Below, one piece after another: positions 1 to 7,111 of a stretch of DNA of 28,577 nt (positions are counted from its first letter, which is position 1; each line of letters opens with the position of its first letter). The notes under the pieces are model-generated. The model saw only the letters and a program-made list of their open reading frames with translations. It searched no databases and was not told where the DNA came from. The position numbers were made by a program, and so were the translations under genes. The stretch is taken from the NCBI GenBank assembly GCA_036270095.1, contig DATBDE010000131.1, positions 1-28,577 on the forward strand. The letters run 5' to 3'. Source of the stretch: DATBDE01 sp036270095. GTDB lineage: Bacteria > Actinomycetota > Thermoleophilia > Solirubrobacterales > Solirubrobacteraceae.

Positions 1-285
1 ATCGAGCCCGAGCCCAACGACGAGCTCATGTTCCAGACCTCGGTCATGAACTTCTCCTCGCGCGTCGACATCGCCCGCCACGGCTTCCAGTCGGTGACGC
101 TGAAGCTGGCCGAGGACTACGACCACTTCCGCGAGATCTGCGAGCGCCACGGCATCGAGATCTCGGCCACGCGCGTGCGCAAGGTCGTCAAGCATTTCGC
201 GGCCGAGAAGGAGCGCACGCGCGCGTGGCGCAAGATCCTCGAGCAGACCACCGGCGCCCTGCTGCGCCAGTCTGCCAGCGACTAG
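1..285 (+). CDS. 3' fragment of an unidentified protein, possibly a patatin-like phospholipase
   Basis: Open from the first base of the window, so the N-terminus and any catalytic motif lie outside. The visible 94 residues end in LRQSASD and a TAG stop. The fragment has an acidic opening (IEPEPNDELMFQTS), a mixed middle (NFSSRVDIARHGFQSV) and a basic helical tail (SATRVRKVVKHF). It resembles, from memory only, the C-terminal end of actinobacterial patatin-family lipid hydrolases. No active-site residue can be checked, so the assignment is weak. It converges on the hisC-like gene. The last 21 bp, including the stop codon, are repeated at 371-391, beside the stop of that convergent gene. Confidence 0.45.
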   Translation: MEPEPNDELMFQTSVMNFSSRVDIARHGFQSVTLKLAEDYDHFREICERHGIEISATRVRKVVKHFAAEKERTRAWRKILEQTTGALLRQSASD

Positions 286-300
286 CGCGCCCCTGCCAGC

Positions 301-356
301 GTCCTCGGTCGCTCGCGTGCGTTGCACGCCACGCTCCCTGCGTCCTCGGCAGCGAC
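301..356. repeat. Copy A of a 56-bp intergenic hairpin element
   Basis: This sits in the 99-bp gap between two convergent stop codons. It has the same length as, and aligns without gaps to, 26225-26280, which is also in a convergent gap. The order is gtcctcgg, 26 variable bases, then tccctgcgtcct and a cagcgac end. The variable part holds a perfect hairpin: GCGTGC at 315-320, loop GTT, GCACGC at 324-329. By hand count 41 of 56 positions match copy B, and most mismatches fall in the variable part. There is no T-run, so it is not a standard intrinsic terminator. Confidence 0.7.
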
Positions 357-360
357 CCGC

Positions 361-407
361 TATCCGATGGCAGTCTGCCAGCGACTAGCGCTGTCCGATG
401 GCAGTCT
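361..407. repeat. Local 31-bp-period duplication at the hisC-like 3' end
   Basis: The bases at 361-376 (tatccgatggcagtct) recur at 392-407 with one change, 31 bp apart. Bases 371-391 are an exact copy of 268-288, the last codons and stop of the upstream plus-strand gene. The hisC-like stop codon (385-387 on the minus strand) therefore lies inside a copied segment, and a second copy of its last codons lies downstream of its stop. This looks like a local duplication connected with the repeat element beside it. Confidence 0.65.
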
Positions 408-1494
408 CCATGGCGCGTACGAGGCGGTCGCTGGCTGCCGCGTCGCGGACCTGCACGCGGACGTGGTCGGTGGCGCCGAAGGTCGCGCCCGCGCGCACCC
501 GCACGGCCATGTGGTCCAGCCGCGCCGCCAGCTCCTCGCCCTCGATCCCGGGGGCGCTGACCCAGAGCGTGTTGGTCTGGCTCGGGGCGGCGTCGAGGTT
601 GAGGTCGGCCAGCGCGTCCGCCAAGCGGGCCCGCTCGGCGATGACCCGCTGGCTGCGGCGCTCGACGTCGCGGGTGGTCTTGCGCAGGGCCTCCAGCGCG
701 CCGGCCTCGGCCAGGGCGCCGACGCCCAGCGGCGGCTCGAGCTGCTCGAGCAGGGCCTCGGAACCGGCCCCGCCGAGCGCGTAGCCGACGCGCATGCCGG
801 CCAGGCCGAAGGCCTTGGAGAAGGTGCGGACGAGGATCAGGCGCGGGTGCTCGTCGAGCAGGTCGAGCGTTGCGGTCAGACGCTCGGCGTCGACGAAGTC
901 GCGCAGCGCCTCGTCGACCACGAGCACGACGCGCTCGGGCAGGCGGGCCGCGATGAGGTCGATGCGATCGGCGGTGAGGAAGTGCCCCGTGGGGTCGTTG
1001 GGGTTGCAGAGCACGACGATGCGGGTGTCGCCGGTGACGGCGCCGAGGATGGCCGCGGGCTCGTGGCCGGGCACCGGGACCGCGTGGGCGCCGGCGCGAC
1101 GGGCCATGAGCGGGTACAGCGGGTAGGACGGCCACGGCGTGACGAGCTCGTCGCTCGGCGCGAGCAGCGCGTGGGCGGCGGCCACGAGCAGCTCGGCGGC
1201 GCCGTTGCCGACCACGATCCGGTCGGGCTCCACGCTGTGGCGGAGGGCCAGCTCGCGCCGCAGCGGGGTCGCGTGTGCGTCGGCGTAGCGGTTGATGCCG
1301 CGCCGTGCCGCGTAGGTGATGGCGGCGACGACGTCGGGGTGGGGGAACTGGTGCCACGTCGTGCCCGAGAGGTCGAGCGGCTCGACGCGCTCGAGCGCCT
1401 TGCGCCTGCGCCCGTCGGCCACCGAGCGCAGCTGCGCGGAGACCTCCTGGTCGGACATCCCTTCGAACTGCTTGTAGTAGTCGAGCAGGCCCAC
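385..1494 (-). CDS. Histidinol-phosphate aminotransferase-like PLP enzyme (fold type I)
   Basis: A 369-residue class I/II aminotransferase of the HisC/CobD-like group, which moves an amino group between an amino acid or amino-phosphate and a 2-oxo acid. Visible are the PLP lysine in SKAFGLAGMRVGY (K227), the CNPNDPTG loop (163-170) and the aspartate of VVDEAL (D194) that pairs with the pyridine nitrogen. The tyrosine usually found three residues after that aspartate is a leucine (L197). An N-terminal extension of about 45 residues precedes the core. The start is GTG, 9 bp after the stop of the membrane-protein gene, so the two are probably cotranscribed. No other his gene is near, so a true role in histidine synthesis is uncertain. 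Another amino-acid or phosphonate transaminase is possible. Confidence 0.8.
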   Translation of the reverse strand: MGLLDYYKQFEGMSDQEVSAQLRSVADGRRRKALERVEPLDLSGTTWHQFPHPDVVAAITYAARRGINRYADAHATPLRRELALRHSVEPDRIVVGNGAAELLVAAAHALLAPSDELVTPWPSYPLYPLMARRAGAHAVPVPGHEPAAILGAVTGDTRIVVLCNPNDPTGHFLTADRIDLIAARLPERVVLVVDEALRDFVDAERLTATLDLLDEHPRLILVRTFSKAFGLAGMRVGYALGGAGSEALLEQLEPPLGVGALAEAGALEALRKTTRDVERRSQRVIAERARLADALADLNLDAAPSQTNTLWVSAPGIEGEELAARLDHMAVRVRAGATFGATDHVRVQVRDAAASDRLVRAMETAIGQR

Positions 1495-1503
1495 GCCCGC
1501 GGT

Positions 1504-1980
1504 CTACCCGCCGCCGGACTGCAGCACCGATCCGGGGCCGTGGATGACGAAGAACCAGATCGCGAAGAGGCTCGCCCCGACCACCGAGGTCACGGCGAAC
1601 ACGATCCCGATCTTGCCCACGCGCTGGTCGCGGCCGGCGGCGCGGCGCACGAGGATCCATGCGTTGTCGAGGTAGCGCATGCCGATGAGCCCGAGCAGCA
1701 GGGTCACCAACAGGCCTGCGAACGCGGCCACGATGGCGGCGCCCACGTTGTCGGTCGCGCCCTTGACCTGACCGCCCACCCACAGCCACAACAGGGGCAG
1801 CGGGCCCCAGAAGAGCAGGCAGATCACCACCTCGCCGACGAGCAGGGCGGCGGCCAGCACCGTGTCGAACGCGCGCCGTCCGGCGCTGCCACGCTCCGGC
1901 AGCGACCGGTACCGCACCGGCCGCGTACCGGGGCGGCGGCCGACGAACAGGCCCCCGTTGTCGGTGGGATCGGTTTTCAT
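1504..1980 (-). CDS. Small integral membrane protein, function unknown
   Basis: 158 residues with a polar, Arg-rich cytosolic N-terminus (about 1-38). Three hydrophobic segments follow at roughly 40-66, 78-103 and 124-147, the last ending in WFFVIHGPGSVL and a short Gly-rich tail. I recognise no family motif. The gene is transcribed with the aminotransferase downstream (9-bp gap) and follows the acyl-CoA synthetase by 27 bp, so the three may form one transcript. The start is ATG at 1978-1980. Nothing in the sequence points to a substrate or partner. Confidence 0.75.
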   Translation of the reverse strand: MKTDPTDNGGLFVGRRPGTRPVRYRSLPERGSAGRRAFDTVLAAALLVGEVVICLLFWGPLPLLWLWVGGQVKGATDNVGAAIVAAFAGLLVTLLLGLIGMRYLDNAWILVRRAAGRDQRVGKIGIVFAVTSVVGASLFAIWFFVIHGPGSVLQSGGG

Positions 1981-2007
1981 CGTTGACTCGGCGCCAACTG
2001 TAGGTGC

Positions 2008-3810
2008 TCAGCTGTAAAGCGAGTCAAAGAGGTCGGCGTACTTGTCGTTGACGACGTTGCGCTTGACCTTCAGCGTGGGCGTGAGCTCCCCGGTCTCCTG
2101 CGAGAGGTCGTGGTCGAGGATGACGAACTTCTTGACCTGCTCGACCTGCGCGTAGCGCGAGTTGGCGCGGTCGACCTCGGCCTGGATGAGCTCGAGCACG
2201 TCGGGATGCCGGCTGAGGTCGGCGATGGCGCCCGGCAGGGTGCGCTCCTGCGCGAACTGCGCGATCTCGTCCTCGTCGAGCGTGATGAGCACGACCGGGT
2301 AGGGCCGGCGGTCGCCGTGCATGACCGCCTGGGAGATCCAGCGCGACTGCTTGAGGTCGTTCTCGATGTTGGCCGGCGTGAGGTTCTTGCCCCCGGCGGT
2401 GATGATGATGTCCTTCTTGCGGCCGACGATCTTCAGGTAGCCGTCCGCGTCCATCTCGCCGAGGTCGCCGGTGTGCAGCCAGTCCTCGATCACGGCGCCG
2501 AAGGACGCATCATCGTTGCGGTAGTAGCCGCCGAAGATGTTCGGGCCCTTGATCAGGACCTCGCCGTCGTCGGCGATCTTGATCTCGCTGCCGGGCAGCG
2601 CGCGCCCGACGGTGCCGAACCGGTGGTTCTCGACCGTGGAGTACGTGGCCACGGTCGCGGTCTCGGTCATGCCGTAGCCCTCGAGCACAGGCACGCCGGC
2701 GGCGTAGAAGAACTCGAGGATCTCGGGCGCGATCGGCGCGGCGCCGCTCACCGCCTGGCGCAGGTTGCCGCCGAAGATCGCGCGCACGTTGGCGAACACG
2801 CGCTTCTCGGCCTCCGCGAACGGCGCCTTGAGCTCCTCGGGGACCTCCTGGCCGTGGGCCTGCAGGTCACGGACCTTGACGCCGAGCGCGACGGCCTTGT
2901 CGAGCTGGGCCTTGTCCTCGGGCGACAGCGACGCCGTGGCCAGGGTGTAGATCTTCTCGAAGATGCGCGGCACCGACGGGAGGTAGGTCGGCTTGACTTC
3001 GCCGACCTCGGCGACGATCTGCTGCGTGTCGCCGCCGTAGTAGGCCATGGTTGAGCCGACGTCGAAGACGAGCAGCTGGATCAGCAGGGCGAACGCGTGG
3101 GCGAGGGGCAGGAACAGGTAGACGACCTCGCCGTCGTGGACGACGTCGACGCCCTCGAGCATGTTCAGCACCGTGCGGTAGTTGCCGTGGGAGAGCACGC
3201 AGCCCTTCGGCGGGCCGGTGGTGCCCGAGGTGTAGATGAACGTGAAGGGATCGTCGGGTCCGACGGCGTCGGTGCGGGCCTGGAGCACGGCCGGATCGCC
3301 GCCCCGCCCGCGCTCGCGCAGGGTGTCGAGCGGGATCGCGTCGGCCACGTCGCCGGACGGGTCGATCACGATGATGTGGCGCAGGTCCGGCAGGCGCTCG
3401 CGGACGGCCACGATCTTGGCCACCTGGTCGGCGTCCTCGCATATGACCGCGCAGGCCCCGGAGTTGCCCACGACCCACTCGCACTCCTCGGGGGAGTTGG
3501 TCGGGTAGATGGGGACGGCGACGGCGCCGGTCGAGGTGATGGCGAAGTCGCTGTAGCTCCACTCGGCGCGGGTGCCACAGAGGATGGAGACCCGCTCGCC
3601 GGCCTCGATGCCGAGGTCGATCAGCGCGAGCGCGATCTCGCGCACGATCTCGCCGACCTCGGCGTACGTGCGGTCGCGCCACTCGCCGTCGACCTTCTCG
3701 CGCACGGCCACCTTGTGCGCGTGCTTCTGCGCTGCGAGCGCCAGCAGGTCGGCGATCGTCTTGGAACCGGTCGACGCCTCGTTGGGCGTCGTCGCGGTCG
3801 TGGCCTCCAT
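2008..3810 (-). CDS. Long-chain fatty-acid--CoA ligase (AMP-forming)
   Basis: A 600-residue ANL-superfamily enzyme that activates a fatty acid to acyl-AMP and then acyl-CoA, feeding lipid synthesis or beta-oxidation. Motifs in order: the phosphate loop YTSGTTGPPKG (193-203), GYGMTET (378-384), LHTGDLGEMDADGYLKIVGR (445-464) with the hinge region, then KKDIIITAGGKNLTPANIEN. The catalytic lysine region lies near the C-terminus (LTPTLKVKRNVV). The length matches the Faa1/FadD15 type rather than the shorter FadD type. The ATG start at 3808-3810 follows a strong GGAGGGA ribosome site. The window also holds beta-oxidation genes, but none is in the same operon. The chain length of the substrate cannot be read from sequence. 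Confidence 0.93.
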   Translation of the reverse strand: MEATTATTPNEASTGSKTIADLLALAAQKHAHKVAVREKVDGEWRDRTYAEVGEIVREIALALIDLGIEAGERVSILCGTRAEWSYSDFAITSTGAVAVPIYPTNSPEECEWVVGNSGACAVICEDADQVAKIVAVRERLPDLRHIIVIDPSGDVADAIPLDTLRERGRGGDPAVLQARTDAVGPDDPFTFIYTSGTTGPPKGCVLSHGNYRTVLNMLEGVDVVHDGEVVYLFLPLAHAFALLIQLLVFDVGSTMAYYGGDTQQIVAEVGEVKPTYLPSVPRIFEKIYTLATASLSPEDKAQLDKAVALGVKVRDLQAHGQEVPEELKAPFAEAEKRVFANVRAIFGGNLRQAVSGAAPIAPEILEFFYAAGVPVLEGYGMTETATVATYSTVENHRFGTVGRALPGSEIKIADDGEVLIKGPNIFGGYYRNDDASFGAVIEDWLHTGDLGEMDADGYLKIVGRKKDIIITAGGKNLTPANIENDLKQSRWISQAVMHGDRRPYPVVLITLDEDEIAQFAQERTLPGAIADLSRHPDVLELIQAEVDRANSRYAQVEQVKKFVILDHDLSQETGELTPTLKVKRNVVNDKYADLFDSLYS

Positions 3811-3866
3811 GGAACTCCCTCCGGTTCGACTCCTCGGAGGGCGATTCTAAGGCGTGTGGTGTGCGG

Positions 3867-4043
3867 TCAGGCGCTGGCGGCCTGCTGCTGCGCCGTCTGC
3901 TCGCGCATCGAGGCGAGGAACAGCGTCTTGTCGATGCGACCGTCGAAGATCGGGACGCCCAGCTCCATGCACTTGGTGATCACGGACCGGCGATCCAGGC
4001 CGGCCTCCCGTGCGAGCTCCGTGGGCGTCAGGTGGACTGCCAT
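3867..4043 (-). CDS. 58-residue helix-turn-helix-like small protein
   Basis: A short gene, easily missed. It starts ATG at 4041-4043 after a very strong AGAGGAGGGGA ribosome site and ends TGA at 3867-3869. The first half, LTPTELAREAGLDRRSVITK, has the spacing of a helix-turn-helix (helix, turn at AGLD, recognition helix). A short strand-like stretch (GVPIFDGRIDKTLF) follows, then a Gln/Ala tail. This resembles the fold of small MerR/excisionase-type DNA-binding proteins, but there is no second domain. Its own promoter (4083-4111) carries a palindrome over the -35 box, which suggests autoregulation. A promoter-proximal gene for the downstream fadD operon is also possible. Confidence 0.75.
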   Translation of the reverse strand: MAVHLTPTELAREAGLDRRSVITKCMELGVPIFDGRIDKTLFLASMREQTAQQQAASA

Positions 4044-4082
4044 CGAATACGTCCCCTCCTCTGATAGTGCCGTGGATGCGAA

Positions 4083-4121
4083 ACGGTATCGGTCGTTGCG
4101 GACATGCTCAACCGATTGAGC
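4083..4121 (-). promoter_or_regulatory. Promoter and palindromic operator for the 58-residue gene
   Basis: Reading the minus strand, TTGAGC (4111-4106) is followed by 17 bp and TACCGT (4088-4083), a good sigma70-type pair, with about 33 nt of leader before the strong ribosome site. The -35 is one arm of a perfect inverted repeat, GCTCAA-CCGA-TTGAGC (4106-4121), a natural place for a repressor such as the encoded protein. Confidence 0.55.
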
Positions 4122-4169
4122 GCAAAGAGCGCGAATCCGGAGCCGTCAGGATCGCCCGGCGCCGGATCC

Positions 4170-4198
4170 GGGGGGAGACCGGGGGGAAATTTGGGGGG
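4170..4198 (+). promoter_or_regulatory. Three six-G tracts just upstream of the sigma-factor promoter
   Basis: Runs of six G occur at 4170-4175, 4181-4186 and 4193-4198, separated by 5 and 6 bases, ending 17 bp before the -35 box. Such runs can form G-quadruplexes on the plus strand. The repeated GGTAGGG motifs in the leader after the promoter are similar in flavour. Any effect on transcription is inference. Confidence 0.4.
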
Positions 4199-4215
4199 AT
4201 CTTGCGATCACCCTA

Positions 4216-4243
4216 TTGACCCGGGCGAACGCGAGCGTACATT
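4216..4243 (+). promoter_or_regulatory. Sigma70-like promoter for the ECF sigma-factor gene
   Basis: TTGACC (4216-4221), a 16-bp spacer and TACATT (4238-4243) form the best promoter match upstream of the gene. The leader of roughly 65 nt contains GGTAGGG repeats and ends with a GGGAGG ribosome site 7 nt before the ATG at 4316. Confidence 0.55.
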
Positions 4244-4315
4244 CGGCTGCGGTAGGGCAGGTAGGGCCACAGCTCAGGCAGAGGTAGGGGAATCTCCGAT
4301 CAGGGAGGATCGCGC

Positions 4316-5806
4316 ATGGGAGGAGTTGTCCTGGAAGCAGCGACGCTGACGCGCGCGCCCCGACCGGTCGCCGGGCGCAGCGATCATCAGCTGGTGAGCC
4401 TCGTCCGCGCGGGTGACGACCGGGCGTTCGAGGAGCTGTTCCACCGCTATCGCGGGCGCATCACCGCGTACGTGTACGGGATGGTCGCCGACCACGGGCG
4501 AGCGGAGGACATCGCACAGGAGGTCTTCGTCTCGGCCCTGCGACGGATGCGTGAGACCGAGCGGCCGATCGCCTTTCGGCCCTGGATCTATGAGATCGCC
4601 AAGAACGCGTGCATCGACGCCCACCGCCGGCGCAGCCGCGCCGAGGAGGTCTCGCTGACGAGCGACGAGGGGCAGGCCACCGGGGACCACCTGCACCTGG
4701 TCTCGTCCACCCCCGCGCCCGACGAGGCGATGGAGGTCAAGCAGCGGCTCGGGCACCTGTGTGGCGCCTTCGGCGGCCTGTCCGAGGCCCACCACGAGAT
4801 CCTCGTGCTGCGCGAGCTCGAGGGCCTGTCCTACCGCGAGATCGGCGAGCGCATGGGGCTCAGCCGCCCGGCCGTCGAGAGCACGCTGTTCCGGGCGCGC
4901 CGCCGCCTGGCGCAGGAGTACGACGAGCTCGCCTCGGGCGCGCGCTGCCAGCGGGTGCAGGCGATCATCTCCTCCGCGGTCGGCGGCCGGCTCGCCCCGC
5001 GCGAGCGCCGCCGCATGGCTCGCCACGTCGCCCACTGCGAGAGCTGCCGCCGCCACGCGCGCTCGCTGGACGTGGCCACGCAGCCGACGCAGGCGAGCGG
5101 AGCCCGGAAGCTCGCCGGGCTGCTCCCGCTTCCGCTCCTGCCCGCGGCCGAGCCGCTCGCGGTCGGGTGGGGCAAGACCGCGGCCACACTGGCCACGCTC
5201 GCGGTCGCCGGCTTCAGCGCCGGCGCCGTGGCGCAGCACGGCGGCGTGACGCCGCCGTGGCGCGACCACGACCCCGCCGCCGTGCGCCAGCTCGCGGCCG
5301 ACATCTCGCGCGCGGCGCTGGCCGCGCCGGCCGGGATCCGTGCGGCGCACGTGCGCCTGCCGCGGTCCTCGGCCTCACCGCAGGCGCACGCGGGCACGCG
5401 GGCGGTCGGGCCCCACCACGGCTCGGCATCGGCGCGGCGGCGGCACCGGCGGCACCGGCAGGCGTCGACCGGCGGGGGCATCGGCGTCGCCGGCGCTCCG
5501 CAGGGCGCCGGCGGAGCTGCGAACGCGAGCGCGGGCGCGAAGGCCGCGCCCGCGAGCGGCGAGCCGCACGCGTCGTCGCAGCCCTCCGGCTTCGCCGCTC
5601 CACAGACGTCCAGCGCTCCGGCCTCGGGCCCGTCGACGCCGTCGGTCTCGGTTCCGAGCGCGCCCAAGGTGCCCGACGTGCAGACGCCGAGCGCGCCGCC
5701 GCCGGTGCAGGTGCCGCAGGTCCCGGACGTCCATGTGGACACGCCGGACCTGCCCGACACCTCGGGGGCGACGGACGCCGTCCCGAGCGTGCCGAGCCTG
5801 CCCTAA
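4316..5806 (+). CDS. ECF sigma factor fused to a zinc anti-sigma domain, with membrane anchor and Pro/Ala-rich tail
   Basis: A 496-residue protein. Region 2 spans about 25-108 (DDRAFEELFHRYRGRI, AEDIAQEVFVSALRRM, FRPWIYEIAKNACIDAHRRR). Region 4 spans about 143-203 (LVLRELEGLSYREIGERMGL, SRPAVESTLFRARRRL). After it comes a zinc anti-sigma motif, H237-x3-C241-x2-C244, with C211 upstream as a possible fourth ligand. A hydrophobic span at about 284-306 follows, then some 190 residues rich in Pro, Ala, Ser and Val. Sigma and anti-sigma are normally separate proteins. Here one chain would tether an RNA-polymerase subunit to the membrane with its tail outside, so activation would need proteolysis or a conformational change. 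No separate anti-sigma gene is adjacent. The sigma part is certain; topology and mechanism are inferred. Confidence 0.9.
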   Translation: MGGVVLEAATLTRAPRPVAGRSDHQLVSLVRAGDDRAFEELFHRYRGRITAYVYGMVADHGRAEDIAQEVFVSALRRMRETERPIAFRPWIYEIAKNACIDAHRRRSRAEEVSLTSDEGQATGDHLHLVSSTPAPDEAMEVKQRLGHLCGAFGGLSEAHHEILVLRELEGLSYREIGERMGLSRPAVESTLFRARRRLAQEYDELASGARCQRVQAIISSAVGGRLAPRERRRMARHVAHCESCRRHARSLDVATQPTQASGARKLAGLLPLPLLPAAEPLAVGWGKTAATLATLAVAGFSAGAVAQHGGVTPPWRDHDPAAVRQLAADISRAALAAPAGIRAAHVRLPRSSASPQAHAGTRAVGPHHGSASARRRHRRHRQASTGGGIGVAGAPQGAGGAANASAGAKAAPASGEPHASSQPSGFAAPQTSSAPASGPSTPSVSVPSAPKVPDVQTPSAPPPVQVPQVPDVHVDTPDLPDTSGATDAVPSVPSLP

Positions 5807-5818
5807 GCTCCCGCGGCG

Positions 5819-6073
5819 TTGATCGATGACGACCCGCCCGCCGGCCGGGGCTCGTTCCTCGAGTCCCTCATGGACACGAAGCTGTACTCGATGGGGGCGT
5901 ACTTCTCGGACCGCCACCCCGAGCTCGTCGACGACGTGATCGAGCGCAGCGAGGCGATCGAGGACACCGGCCTCGAGGCCTACGCACGCACGGAGGGCCT
6001 GACCCTCGAGGAGGGCTTCCAGACCCTGATCACCGGGTTGGCCGTGCGCTACTACAAGGCCGTCAACGGCTAG
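5819..6073 (+). CDS. 84-residue acidic protein, function unknown
   Basis: An acidic, helical small protein with the stretch HPELVDDVIERSEAIEDTG and a hydrophobic C-terminal helix (FQTLITGLAVRYYKAVNG). I do not recognise the family. The start is taken as TTG at 5819; the nearby ATG at 5826 is out of frame, and a shorter in-frame ATG lies at SLMDTKL. There is no clear ribosome site, but TAAGCT at 5804-5809 (whose TAA is the stop of the sigma gene) lies 9 nt before the TTG, which would fit a leaderless transcript. Its stop TAG (6071-6073) directly abuts the stop of the convergent acyl-CoA dehydrogenase gene, leaving no room for a terminator. Confidence 0.65.
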   Translation: MIDDDPPAGRGSFLESLMDTKLYSMGAYFSDRHPELVDDVIERSEAIEDTGLEAYARTEGLTLEEGFQTLITGLAVRYYKAVNG

Positions 6074-7099
6074 CTAGGCCGGGGCGCCCACCGCGGCTCG
6101 CTCGCCCACGATGCGCGCCAGCCGGGCCCGGTGCTCCTTGGCCCCGCCCAGCAGCGCCGCGTCGACCTGCGCCCGCTTGTAGAGCCAGTGCACGTCGGCT
6201 TCCCAGGTGAAGCCGATGCCGCCGTGGGCCTGGATCGCGCCGGCGGTCACCGTGCGGCCGGCGTCGGACGCCGTCGCCTTGGCCTGGGCCGCGCACTGGG
6301 CCAGGCGCTGGGGCTCGGCGTCTGCCGTCCATGCCGCCTCGGCCGTGGTCGCGCGGGCGATCTCGGTCTCCAGCAGCATCTGCGCGCAGCGGTGCGAGAC
6401 GGCCTGGAAGGCGCCCACCGGCGTGCCGAACTGCTTGCGCTCCTTGACGTAGTCCACCGTCATGTCCAGCGCGCGACTGCACACGCCCACAAGCTCGGCC
6501 GACAGCGCCACGAGGGCGCGCTGAAGGCCCGCGTCGGTGTCGCCGGGCAGAGGCTCGCCGGATCCGGGGCTCGCGGTGATGCGGGCCGCCGGGCGGGTCG
6601 GGTCGATCGCCTGCAGCGGCTCGACCTCGGCCTCGGTCCGCGCGAGCACGCGCATGCCGTCGCCCTCGACGAGCACGACCACGCCGGCGTCGGCGCCGCT
6701 CGGCACCAGGCCGGCGACGCCGTCCTGCGCGGTGCCGACGGCGCCGAGCAGCTCGCCGCTGGCCAGGCCCGGAAGCCAGTGTGCGCGCTGCTCGTCGGAG
6801 CCGGCGGCGGAGATGATGGCGGCCGCCATGGCCGAGGGGACGAAGGGGACGGGGGCGACGGTGCGCCCGAGCTCCTCGCTCAGGATCGCCAGCTCAACCG
6901 TCCCCAGGCCCTGGCCGCCGTGCTCCTCGGCCACGGCGATGCCGGGCCAGCCGAGCTCGGAGAGCTCCTTCCACAGGCCGTCGTCGTGCCTGCCGGCCTC
7001 AGCGTTCTCGCGGACGCGCTCGGGGCTCGCGCGGTCGGCGAGGAGGTCGCGGGCAGTGCGCTGGATCTCGCGCTGGTCGTCGGTGTAGCCAAAGTCCAT
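6074..7099 (-). CDS. Acyl-CoA dehydrogenase subunit, probably without the catalytic glutamate
   Basis: A 341-residue flavoprotein of the acyl-CoA dehydrogenase superfamily. The N-terminal helical domain (MDFGYTDDQREIQRTARD), middle beta domain and C-terminal domain with ERKQFGTPVGAFQAVSH and HGGIGFTWE are all present. The usual C-terminal catalytic Glu context (EGT or EGGTTEI) is missing: after HGGIGFTWEADVHWLYKRA the chain goes into LLGGAKEHR. Its partner gene just upstream has the motif. This division of labour is known for mycobacterial alpha2beta2 dehydrogenases such as ChsE1-ChsE2, which act on steroid or other bulky acyl-CoAs. The ATG follows a strong GGGAGGAG site and lies 12 bp after the partner's stop, so coexpression is expected. 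The substrate is unknown. Confidence 0.88.
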   Translation of the reverse strand: MDFGYTDDQREIQRTARDLLADRASPERVRENAEAGRHDDGLWKELSELGWPGIAVAEEHGGQGLGTVELAILSEELGRTVAPVPFVPSAMAAAIISAAGSDEQRAHWLPGLASGELLGAVGTAQDGVAGLVPSGADAGVVVLVEGDGMRVLARTEAEVEPLQAIDPTRPAARITASPGSGEPLPGDTDAGLQRALVALSAELVGVCSRALDMTVDYVKERKQFGTPVGAFQAVSHRCAQMLLETEIARATTAEAAWTADAEPQRLAQCAAQAKATASDAGRTVTAGAIQAHGGIGFTWEADVHWLYKRAQVDAALLGGAKEHRARLARIVGERAAVGAPA

Positions 7100-7111
7100 T
7101 GCCTCTCCTCC

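Noticed and set aside
188..1789. Long minus-strand reading frame across the hisC-like and membrane-protein genes
   Set aside because: Arg/Pro/Gly/Ala-only composition, typical of a shadow frame in G+C-rich DNA; the true genes lie in another frame of the same strand with clear motifs.
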